Shown here one piece after another: positions 57,734 to 64,000 of a stretch of 64,000 bases of DNA. The stretch comes from Streptacidiphilus sp041262525. GTDB lineage: Bacteria; Actinomycetota; Actinomycetes; Streptomycetales; Streptomycetaceae. Where the stretch lies: positions 62,001-126,000 of the forward strand of contig NZ_JBGCCK010000011.1 in the NCBI RefSeq assembly GCF_041262525.1. The letters run 5' to 3'. Both the position numbers and the translations under genes were made by a program. Each line of letters opens with the position of its first letter. Position 1 is the stretch's first letter. The notes under the pieces are model-generated. The model saw nothing but the letters and a program-made list of their open reading frames with translations, was not told the DNA's origin and ran no database searches.

Positions 57734-60504
57734 CGGCCCCGAACTCCACGTCCCCGTCCTCGTCCTCGCCACGCGGAGGAGCCGGCACGACCACCTCGAC
57801 CACCGGCGTCATCAGCCCCGCGGCAGGGACGGCGACGAACCGGCCCCGCCCCGCCCACGCCGGTCCGCCCGCCAGCGAGGAACGCCTCGGCGGCGGCTAC
57901 CGATCCGCCCGCCCGGTGACTCTCTCGTTCCGGCTGCGTCCACGCACGGTCCGCGCGCGCATCGTCTCCCTGCTCATGGTGCCCGTCGTCTCGCTGATCG
58001 CGCTGTGGGCCTTCGCGACCGTCACCACCGCCCAGTCCGTGGACTCGCTGATCCGGCTCAAGCAGGTCGACCAGACCCTGCTCGCGCCGGTCGGCGCCAC
58101 CGTCGACGCCGTCCAGGCCGAGCGCTCCGCCGCCCTCGCCTACCTGGCCGCGCCCGACCAGCCCCGGATGGACGCGCTCGACGCCAGGGCACGCGCCACG
58201 GACGCGGCCGTCGCGGCGATGAACCAGAACATCCTGCGCGGCGAGTCCACCGCCACCGGCCTTTCCCCGACCCTCTCCACGCGGATCGACGCGCTCAACG
58301 CGGCCACGGCCGGCCTGCACGGGCTCCGTGCCAGGGTCGAGGGACGCCAACTCGACTGGTCCGCCGCCGCCACCGGCTACGCCGGTCTGGTCGACAGCGG
58401 CTTCGGCATCGTCGGCTCGCTCACCGGCGTGCAGAACAGCGCCGTCGCCTCCGACGCCCGCGTGGTGCTCGAACTGTCCCAGGCACGCGAGATGCTGGCT
58501 CGCGAGGACGCGGCCGTGCAGGCGGCGCAGGCGGTCGGGCGGATGAGCCCGGAGCAGTACCAGGAGTTCGCCGGGGCGCTCTACGCCCAGCGCGCCCTGG
58601 CCCAGTCCGCCGCACCCGATCTGCGCACCGCCGACCGCGCCGCCTACCAGCAGGTGACGGGCGGACCGCAGGCGCAGTCGCTGGCGCAGTTGGAGAACGC
58701 GATCCGCGCCGGCGGCGGAGGCACCCGGTCGGTCCAGGCCGCCGGAGCCGAGTGGACGCCGACAGCTGCCGGCGTGCAGCAGCAACTCGACGCCGTCCTG
58801 GCCGGCGCGGGCGCCGACGCGGGTGCGAACGCCGACCCCTACAGCCTCGGGGTGCTGACCAAGAACGGCGCCGCCGTGCTCTTCGGCCTGCTCGCCGTCT
58901 GCGTCTCGCTGCTGATCTCGGTGCGGATCGGCCGCAGCCTCGTCGTCGAACTGGTCGGGCTGCGCAACTCCGCGCTCGAGCTGGCCGGCCGCCGGCTCCC
59001 GGCCGCGATGCGGCGGCTGCGCGCCGGTGAGGAGATCGACATCGAGGCCGAGGCACCCGTGGTCGAGGCGGGCGACGACGAGATCGGCCAGGTGGGCGAG
59101 GCGCTGAACTCCGTCCAGCGCGCCGCGCTCACCGCCGCCGTCGAGCGTGCCGAGGTGCTCTCCGGGGTCTCCGGCGTCTTCGTCAACCTCGCCCGCCGCA
59201 GCCAGGTGCTGGTGCACCGTCAGCTCACCCTGCTCGACGCGATGGAGCGCCGCACCGAGGACCCGGCCGAACTGGACGACCTGTTCCGGCTCGACCACCT
59301 CACCACCCGGATGCGCCGCCACGCCGAGGGTCTGATCATCCTCTCCGGCGCCGCGCCCGGCCGGGCCTGGCGCAAGCCGGTGCCGCTGCTGGACGTGGTC
59401 AGGTCGGCGGTCGCCGAGGTCGAGGACTACTCGCGGGTCGACGTCCGTCGGCTGCCCGGCGTCGCGGTGGTGGGCGCGGCGGTCGCCGACCTCACCCACC
59501 TGATCGCCGAGCTGGTCGAGAACGCGACCGGCTTCTCGCCCCCGCACACCAAGGTCGTCGTCACCGGTGAACAGGTCGGCGCCGGCTACGCGGTGGAGAT
59601 CGAGGACCGTGGGCTCGGCATGGGCAAGGAGGCCGTCGCGGAAGCCAACCGCAGGATCGCCGACGCCCAGCAGGCAGACCTCTTCGACAGCGACCGGCTC
59701 GGCCTCTTCGTCGTCAGCCGCCTGGCCCGCCGCCACGGCGTCAGGGTCTCGCTGCGGCCCTCCGCCTACGGCGGCACGACGGCCGTGGTGCTGCTGCCGA
59801 CCGCACTGCTGGAGACTGGCCGCACCCGCCAGCGCGCGCCGATCGATGCGGAGCTCGACCTGCCGCCGCTGCCCTCGCCCACCGCGACGGGGATCGTGTC
59901 GAGTGGACGCGTCGGGGTCAACGGCGCCGGGCGTCCCGTTCCGCCGCTGGTCGCGGAGCCGTCGGCGGAGCAGCCTGCGGGCGCCGCGGCCGGACCCTTC
60001 CGCCACCTCGACGACCGCCCCGCCGCGGCCTCCGGACCGGCGCGCCGGGTCGTCGGGCACGGACCGGGAGCAGCGGCCGGACACGCCGCGCCGACCCCCC
60101 TCGGCACCGGACCCTTCGCGGACCCGGACCCGGACACAGTTAGGGACCCGGACCGCGGCTCCGCGACGCCGCTGCGGCGTAACGCCGACGACCTCCCGCG
60201 CCGGGTCCGCCAGGCCAGCCTCGCCGTGCAACTGCGGGAGGCCCCACCACAGGAACGCATCCGGTCGTCCCGCGATGCGGCCGCGACACCGGACCGCAGC
60301 CCGGAGCAGGCCAGGGCCACGATGTCGGCCTTGCGCGACGGCTGGGCCCGAGGCCGCGGCGGCGGGCAGGGCGGCCACGGCCCGGCGCGCCATCTGAAGA
60401 TCCATCAGGACCAGCAGCAGGACCGGCAGCAGGACCAGCATCAGGACTTCGAAGACTTCGAGAGGAAGGCCGCGGATGGCCGCGACGATGAACCACACCG
60501 GTGA
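57730..60504 (+). CDS. cvnA: Conservon CvnA-type sensor kinase-like protein with nitrate/nitrite-sensing-type domain
   Basis: 924 residues. A Ser/Thr/Pro-rich cytosolic start of about 60 residues, a membrane helix at about 78-98, a large helical extracellular domain (about 100-378; NIT/nitrate-sensing-like), a second helix at about 379-399, HAMP-like linker, and a HATPase domain: LIAELVENATGFSPPHTKVV (N box, about 590), VEIEDRGLGMG (G1) and RLGLFVVSRLARRHGVRVSL (G2). No normal His-phosphoacceptor motif is evident. The last 200 residues are Pro/Ala/Arg-rich and end with a Gln/Asp repeat. It overlaps the roadblock gene by 29 bases. Confidence 0.9.
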   Translation: MTAPNSTSPSSSSPRGGAGTTTSTTGVISPAAGTATNRPRPAHAGPPASEERLGGGYRSARPVTLSFRLRPRTVRARIVSLLMVPVVSLIALWAFATVTTAQSVDSLIRLKQVDQTLLAPVGATVDAVQAERSAALAYLAAPDQPRMDALDARARATDAAVAAMNQNILRGESTATGLSPTLSTRIDALNAATAGLHGLRARVEGRQLDWSAAATGYAGLVDSGFGIVGSLTGVQNSAVASDARVVLELSQAREMLAREDAAVQAAQAVGRMSPEQYQEFAGALYAQRALAQSAAPDLRTADRAAYQQVTGGPQAQSLAQLENAIRAGGGGTRSVQAAGAEWTPTAAGVQQQLDAVLAGAGADAGANADPYSLGVLTKNGAAVLFGLLAVCVSLLISVRIGRSLVVELVGLRNSALELAGRRLPAAMRRLRAGEEIDIEAEAPVVEAGDDEIGQVGEALNSVQRAALTAAVERAEVLSGVSGVFVNLARRSQVLVHRQLTLLDAMERRTEDPAELDDLFRLDHLTTRMRRHAEGLIILSGAAPGRAWRKPVPLLDVVRSAVAEVEDYSRVDVRRLPGVAVVGAAVADLTHLIAELVENATGFSPPHTKVVVTGEQVGAGYAVEIEDRGLGMGKEAVAEANRRIADAQQADLFDSDRLGLFVVSRLARRHGVRVSLRPSAYGGTTAVVLLPTALLETGRTRQRAPIDAELDLPPLPSPTATGIVSSGRVGVNGAGRPVPPLVAEPSAEQPAGAAAGPFRHLDDRPAAASGPARRVVGHGPGAAAGHAAPTPLGTGPFADPDPDTVRDPDRGSATPLRRNADDLPRRVRQASLAVQLREAPPQERIRSSRDAAATPDRSPEQARATMSALRDGWARGRGGGQGGHGPARHLKIHQDQQQDRQQDQHQDFEDFERKAADGRDDEPHR

Positions 60505-60898
60505 GCTGAACTGGTTGCTGGACGAGCTGGTGTCCCGCGTCGCCCAGGTCCGCCACGCCGTCGTGCTCTCCCGCGACGGGCTGGCGCTCGGCGTCTCGGC
60601 CGGGCTCAGCAGGGAGGACGGCGAGCACCTGGCCGCCGTCGCCTCCGGCTTCCACAGCCTCGCCAAGGGCACCGGCCGCCACTTCGACGCGGGCGAGGTC
60701 CGGCAGACCATGGTCGAACTCGACGGCGGTTTCCTCTTCGTCGTCGCCGCGGGGGACGGCACCTGCCTCGCGGTCTTCGCCGGCGCGGACGCCGACATCG
60801 GCCTGATCGCCTACGAGATGGCCCGCTTGGTCCGCCGGGTGGGCGAGCACCTGTACACGCCGCCGCGCGCCGCGGTGGACGCGCCCTCGGCAGGCTGA
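60476..60898 (+). CDS. cvnB: Conservon CvnB, roadblock/LC7 domain protein
   Basis: 140 residues from ATG 60476, inside the end of cvnA. Roadblock fold: LNWLLDELVSRVAQVRHAVVLSRDGLALGVSAGL, HLAAVASGFHSLAKGTGRHF and FLFVVAAGDGTCLAVFAGADADIGLIAYEMARLV. Such proteins regulate the partner GTPase (GAP-like or scaffold). Typical length. Confidence 0.95.
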   Translation: MAATMNHTGELNWLLDELVSRVAQVRHAVVLSRDGLALGVSAGLSREDGEHLAAVASGFHSLAKGTGRHFDAGEVRQTMVELDGGFLFVVAAGDGTCLAVFAGADADIGLIAYEMARLVRRVGEHLYTPPRAAVDAPSAG

Positions 60899-60903
60899 GC
60901 GCG

Positions 60904-61287
60904 ATGGACTCGAACTGGTTCGACGAGGAGGCGGGCCCGATGGTCCGCCTCTACGCCCTGACCCGGGGCCGGACCAGGCCCGCCAGCGAGGCCTTCGACC
61001 TGATCGCCATGGTCGTCGCGGACACCCCTTACGGCGCCGACAGCCCGTACGGCGCGGACCTCGGGCTCGCCCCCGAACCCGCCGCGATCCTCGACCTGTG
61101 CCGGTTCCAGGCCCAGTCCGTCGCCGAGATCGCCGCCGACCTGGACCTGCCGGTCGGCGTCGTCCGCGTGCTGCTCGGCGACCTCCTGGACGCGGCTCTG
61201 ATCCGCGTCAGCCGCCCCGTTCCGCCCGCCATGCTCCCCGACGAGCGCATCCTGCGAGAAGTGATCAATGGCCTCCGTGCACTCTGA
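60904..61287 (+). CDS. cvnC: Conservon CvnC, DUF742 protein
   Basis: 127 residues from ATG 60904. DUF742 marks: GPMVRLYALTRGRTRPASEAFDLIAMVVA and a winged-helix-like C-terminal half (EPAAILDLCRFQAQSVAEIAADLDLPVGVVRVLLGDLL, ending REVINGLRAL). A short Tyr-Gly-Ala-Asp repeat (PYGADSPYGADLG) lies in the middle. The end overlaps cvnD by 20 bases. Confidence 0.94.
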   Translation: MDSNWFDEEAGPMVRLYALTRGRTRPASEAFDLIAMVVADTPYGADSPYGADLGLAPEPAAILDLCRFQAQSVAEIAADLDLPVGVVRVLLGDLLDAALIRVSRPVPPAMLPDERILREVINGLRAL

Positions 61288-61897
61288 CGCACCCGTCCCC
61301 GCACCCGCCGCGAAGAAGGCTGCCGCGCCCGACCCGGAGCCCGCCCTCGCCCTGAAGATCCTGGTCGCCGGCGGCTTCGGGGTCGGCAAGACCACGCTGG
61401 TCGGCGCGGTGAGCGAGATCCGCCCGCTGCGCACCGAGGAACTGCTGACCGAGGCCAGCCGGGGCGTGGACGACCTCGGTGGCGTCGAGCAGAAGACCAC
61501 GACCACGGTCGCCATGGACTTCGGCCGGATCACCATCCGCGACGGCCTGTCCCTCTATCTCTTCGGCACCCCCGGGCAGGACCGGTTCTGGTTCCTCTGG
61601 GACGAGCTGGCCCACGGCGCGCTCGGCGCCGTCGTGCTGGCGGACACCCGGCGGCTGGAGGACTGCTTCCCCTCGGTCGACTACTTCGAGCGGCGCAGCA
61701 TCCCCTTCGTCGTCGCGGTGAACTGCTTCACCGGCGCCCGCCAGCACGCGATCGAACGGATCAGCACCGCGCTCGACCTGGAGGTCGGCACCCCCGTGCT
61801 GCTCTGCGACGCGCGCGAGCGGGACTCGGGGAAGAAGGTGCTGATCGCTCTGGTCGAACACGCAAGCCGCCTGCACGCGGCACGGATGCTGAGCTGA
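61268..61897 (+). CDS. cvnD: Conservon CvnD, Ras-like GTPase
   Basis: 209 residues from ATG 61268. P-loop GGFGVGKTTLVGAVSEI, switch segment with GVEQKTTTTVAMDFGRI (conserved Thr run) and FGTPGQDRFWFLWDEL (G3, DxxG replaced by TPGQ as usual in this family), VAVNCF (N-K-x-D region altered). It is the switch of the conservon. The N-terminal 30 residues are Ala/Pro/Lys-rich. No cytochrome P450 (CvnE) follows; a convergent lipoprotein gene starts two bases after the stop. Confidence 0.95.
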   Translation: MASVHSDAPVPAPAAKKAAAPDPEPALALKILVAGGFGVGKTTLVGAVSEIRPLRTEELLTEASRGVDDLGGVEQKTTTTVAMDFGRITIRDGLSLYLFGTPGQDRFWFLWDELAHGALGAVVLADTRRLEDCFPSVDYFERRSIPFVVAVNCFTGARQHAIERISTALDLEVGTPVLLCDARERDSGKKVLIALVEHASRLHAARMLS

Positions 61898-61898
61898 C

Positions 61899-62369
61899 TC
61901 AGCCCGCCGTGACGTTGATGGTCACCGCGTAGCTGCCCTGGTCGCCGGTGCAGCGCCGTGCCTCGCCGCAGCTGGTCCGCGAGGCGGTGAGCTTGGCCGT
62001 GCCGACGGTCAGCGCGGTGAAGTCGGTCTCCTGCGGCCTGCAGCCCACCCCGGGCGCGCAGCCCGCGGGGGAGGGGGAGAGGTAGCTCGACCCGCCGTCC
62101 TGCCGGACCACGGCGGGCGCGCTGCTGCCCTGGACCTGCCAGTAGCCGCCGGTCAGCACGAGCGCGACGCGCTGGCCCTGGTGCACGGTGACGGTGCGGC
62201 CCTTGTCGCTCGCACCGACCTTCACGACAGCGCCGGTCGTCGGCGTGCCGGGCGTGACGGGCGTGCTCTGGCTGCTGACGGATATGGGGGTGGACGATGC
62301 GCATCCCGTCAGCACGGTGGCGAGACTGATGGCGCCGGCGGCGGTGACGGCGACGACGAACGGCTTCAT
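61899..62369 (-). CDS. Lipoprotein, chagasin/I42-inhibitor-like
   Basis: 156 residues from ATG 62369. Signal with lipobox LTGC (AAGAISLATVLTGCASS), so lipid-anchored outside the membrane. The mature part, after a Ser/Thr/Pro linker, has a beta-sandwich pattern like chagasin-type protease inhibitors: VTVHQGQRVALVLTGGYWQV and TDFTALTVGTAKLTASRTS, with two Cys pairs likely disulphide-bonded. The match to the inhibitor family is moderate. It converges on the conservon, one base from the cvnD stop. Confidence 0.7.
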   Translation of the reverse strand: MKPFVVAVTAAGAISLATVLTGCASSTPISVSSQSTPVTPGTPTTGAVVKVGASDKGRTVTVHQGQRVALVLTGGYWQVQGSSAPAVVRQDGGSSYLSPSPAGCAPGVGCRPQETDFTALTVGTAKLTASRTSCGEARRCTGDQGSYAVTINVTAG

Positions 62370-62474
62370 GGTGGCTCCTCGACAGGTCAGGTGCCGTTGG
62401 GACGGAACGGAAGGCCGTCCGGTTCCCCGAACGGCCGAACCAGTTCCGAATCCGGGAGGGGGCTGGCCCTGGGG

Positions 62475-62885
62475 CTAGGCCTTCGGCGCCTGCGCGATGC
62501 GCACCAGGTTGCCGGAAGGGTCCCTGAAGGCGCAGTCGCGCGGGCCCCAGGGCTGATCGATGGGCTCCTGCATCACCTCGGCGCCGGAGGCCCGCACCTT
62601 CTCGAAGGTCGCGTCGAGATCGTCGGTGCGGAACACGAGCTGCGGCAGGACGCCCTTGACCAGCAGCTCCTGAAGGGTGTCGCCGTCGGCCTGGGACCTG
62701 CCCGCGTGCGGGACCGAGAGAACGAGCTCCAGGCCGGGCTGGGCCGGGCTGCCCAGCGTGATCCAGTGGAAGCCTTCCGAGGCCACGTCGTTGCGCACCT
62801 CGAAGCCGAGCGCGTCGCGGTAGAAGCCCAGCGCCTCGTCCGTGTCGTTGACGGTGATGTTGCAGTACTGGAGTGAGATGGTCAT
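62475..62885 (-). CDS. VOC (glyoxalase) family protein
   Basis: 136 residues from ATG 62885, 10 bases after the AraC gene stop on the same strand. Family segments: LQYCNITVNDTDEALGFYRDALGFEVRNDV, QLVFRTDDLDATFEKVRASGAEVMQEP and DCAFRDPSGNLVRIAQ. It is the target-type partner of the AraC regulator; substrate or ligand unknown. Confidence 0.9.
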   Translation of the reverse strand: MTISLQYCNITVNDTDEALGFYRDALGFEVRNDVASEGFHWITLGSPAQPGLELVLSVPHAGRSQADGDTLQELLVKGVLPQLVFRTDDLDATFEKVRASGAEVMQEPIDQPWGPRDCAFRDPSGNLVRIAQAPKA

Positions 62886-62895
62886 GCAGCCAACG

Positions 62896-63336
62896 TTAGG
62901 CAGCGGCGGTGTCGTCCGCTTCTTCGTTCCTGACCTGGCGGCCCTTCATCGGCCTGGTGCGCACCTTGGCGACGCATGAGGGCATCGCCAGCACGGCGCT
63001 GTGCTCCCCGGCGCGGTAGGCGCTCGGCGTCAGACCCACGAGCTCGGTGAATCGCGAACTGAACGAGCCCAGCGAGGTACAGCCGACCGCCATGCACGCG
63101 TCCGTCACGCTCATGCCCGTGCGCAGCAGCGCCATCGCCCGCTCGACGCGCCGGGTCATGATGTAGCTGTACGGCGTCTCGCCGTAGGCCGCACGGAAGG
63201 CCCGTGAGAAGTGCCCCGGCGACATCAGCGCATGGCGCGCCATGGTCGGGACGTCGAGTGGACGGGCGTAATCCCGGTCGACCAGATCCCGCGCCCGCCG
63301 AAGGTGGGCGAGGTTGGCGAGCTGTTGCTGGTCCAT
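62896..63336 (-). CDS. Short AraC-type regulator
   Basis: 146 residues from ATG 63336. It is almost only the DNA-binding part: DVPTMARHALMSPGHFSRAFRAAYGETPYSYIMTRRVERAMALL and SVTDACMAVGCTSLGSFSSRFTELVGLTPSAYR, preceded by 30 residues and followed by a basic tail. A -10-like TACGTT lies six bases before the ATG. Paired with the VOC gene; a second AraC-VOC pair is at 12429-13778. Confidence 0.9.
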   Translation of the reverse strand: MDQQQLANLAHLRRARDLVDRDYARPLDVPTMARHALMSPGHFSRAFRAAYGETPYSYIMTRRVERAMALLRTGMSVTDACMAVGCTSLGSFSSRFTELVGLTPSAYRAGEHSAVLAMPSCVAKVRTRPMKGRQVRNEEADDTAAA

Positions 63337-63392
63337 CTCACGAACGTACCACCCGCCGCCGACAGCACACCCGCTGAGCTGCGCGGATTTGA

Positions 63393-64000
63393 TCAGTCCG
63401 ACTGGCCGGCGCGCTCGGCCTTCTCGGCCGCCGCCTTCTCGTCCTCGGCCTCGGCCTGCTCCGGGGTGGGCGCCGTACCGCCCAGCTGCGCGGGCACCCA
63501 CCAGGTGTCCTCGGGGCCGGAGGGGGAGTCCGGGTAGTTGCGCTGGGCGCGGTCCAGCAGCTCGCTCATCGCGGCGCGCAGCCGACGGGTCACCATGACC
63601 GGCCTGTCCTGCGGGGTGAGCACGATCGGCTCACCGATGTAGATGGTGATCGGGGTGTGGCGCCTGGTCAGGTTCTTCGGCCGGCCCTTGGTCCACAGCC
63701 GCTGGGTGCCCCACAGCGCCACCGGCAGCAGCGGCACCTGCGCGTCGGCAGCCATGCGGGCGGCGCCGGTCTTGAACTTCTTCAGCATGAACGAGCGGCT
63801 GATCGTCGCCTCGGGAAAGACGCCCACGACCTCGCCCGCCCGCAGCGCCTTCACGGCATCGTCGTAGGCGGGCTGCCCGTCGGAGCGGTCCACGGAGATG
63901 TGCTTCATTCCGCGCATCAGCGGGCCGGAGATCCGGTGCCGGAAGACCTCGTCCTTGGCCATGAAACGGGTCATCCGCCGGGCCGACTTGAATGCGCCGA
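63393..64000 (-). CDS. 1-acyl-glycerol-3-phosphate acyltransferase-like protein (C-terminal part)
   Basis: About 202 residues up to the window edge; the start lies beyond base 64000 (the frame reads on as GAFKSARRMTRFMAK). PlsC-type motifs visible: RFMAKDEVF, ISVDRSDGQPAYDDAVKAL, GVFPEATISRSFMLKKFKTGAARMA (block with F-P-E) and VPLLPVALWG. The catalytic HX4D is outside the window. C-terminal 40 residues are Glu/Ala/Lys-rich. It probably adds the second acyl chain in phospholipid synthesis. Confidence 0.88.
   Translation of the reverse strand, partial: GAFKSARRMTRFMAKDEVFRHRISGPLMRGMKHISVDRSDGQPAYDDAVKALRAGEVVGVFPEATISRSFMLKKFKTGAARMAADAQVPLLPVALWGTQRLWTKGRPKNLTRRHTPITIYIGEPIVLTPQDRPVMVTRRLRAAMSELLDRAQRNYPDSPSGPEDTWWVPAQLGGTAPTPEQAEAEDEKAAAEKAERAGQSD

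Noticed and set aside
57730..60504. CvnA as an ordinary two-component histidine kinase
   Set aside because: It lacks a visible phosphoacceptor His motif and is followed by roadblock, DUF742 and GTPase genes, not by a response regulator.
57517..60798. 1093-codon minus-strand frame opposite cvnA
   Set aside because: Antisense shadow without motifs; cvnA-D order, overlaps and domains are unambiguous.
1..64000. Prophage, integrative element or secondary-metabolite gene cluster
   Set aside because: No integrase, transposase, phage structural gene, PKS/NRPS or terpene synthase was found, and composition is even along the window.

Overview
This is a 64 kb stretch of a very high-GC chromosome with dense, short-gapped, overlapping genes, frequent GTG/TTG starts and Streptomyces-type families: a conservon, an SCO6745-like protein, a Tex protein with a Gln/Gly tail, paired Lrp/AsnC regulators and twin-arginine-like leaders. 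It most likely comes from a Streptomycetaceae member (Streptomyces, Kitasatospora or Streptacidiphilus); the genus cannot be fixed from sequence alone. No tRNA, rRNA, CRISPR array, prophage or transposase was seen. Genes at both window ends are cut.

Region by region: (1) 1-2.7 kb: partial flavin/F420 monooxygenase and a secreted beta-propeller protein. (2) 2.7-6.9 kb: homogentisate (tyrosine/phenylalanine) degradation. An Lrp/AsnC regulator diverges from hmgA, an unknown translationally coupled gene, and fahA, with a nested inverted repeat in front of fahA. (3) 7-11 kb: a DUF1254 protein and a TetR/desaturase/CrtI-like operon. (4) 11-16 kb: lactate 2-monooxygenase, an AraC-VOC pair, and an MFS/PTH2 pair. 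(5) 16-20.4 kb: acyl-CoA ligase, then a decayed zone with fragments of SCP2, thiolase, FadD and a purple acid phosphatase around an intact RluA-type pseudouridine synthase. (6) 20.4-28 kb: pentapeptide-repeat protein, PHB-depolymerase-like esterase, CYTH-CHAD protein, MarR/YceI pair, PemK/MazF-like protein, epoxide hydrolase and GH18-like protein. (7) 28-36.4 kb: BCCT transporter, two-component system, glucose-6-phosphate isomerase, SDR, thioesterase and GNAT, with two copies of a palindromic intergenic element. (8) 36.5-43.9 kb: Tex, GH13 glucosidase, AsnC/SMP-30 pair, TetR/tautomerase pair and a Cys-rich membrane protein. (9) 44-55.6 kb: SbcCD nuclease, a truncated c-di-GMP-protein N-terminal domain, an MFS exporter, an SCO6745-like protein, an orphan HypX/HoxX and a MerR regulator. 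(10) 55.6-64 kb: small membrane proteins, then an operon in which an MHYT sensor overlaps a complete conservon (histidine-kinase-like CvnA, roadblock CvnB, DUF742 CvnC, GTPase CvnD), then a lipoprotein, an AraC-VOC pair and a partial acyltransferase.

Recurring themes are: many divergent regulator/target pairs with visible palindromic operators; a set of apparently leaderless genes whose -10 hexamer (TAGGCT/TAGCCT type) ends 6-7 nt before the start codon; and short tandem repeats (8, 9 or 14 bp units) sitting at or just beyond stop codons. The most interesting items are the MHYT-conservon signalling operon, the homogentisate gene of unknown function, the intergenic palindromic element whose core is inverted between its two copies, the orphan hydrogenase maturation gene, and the gene-decay zone.
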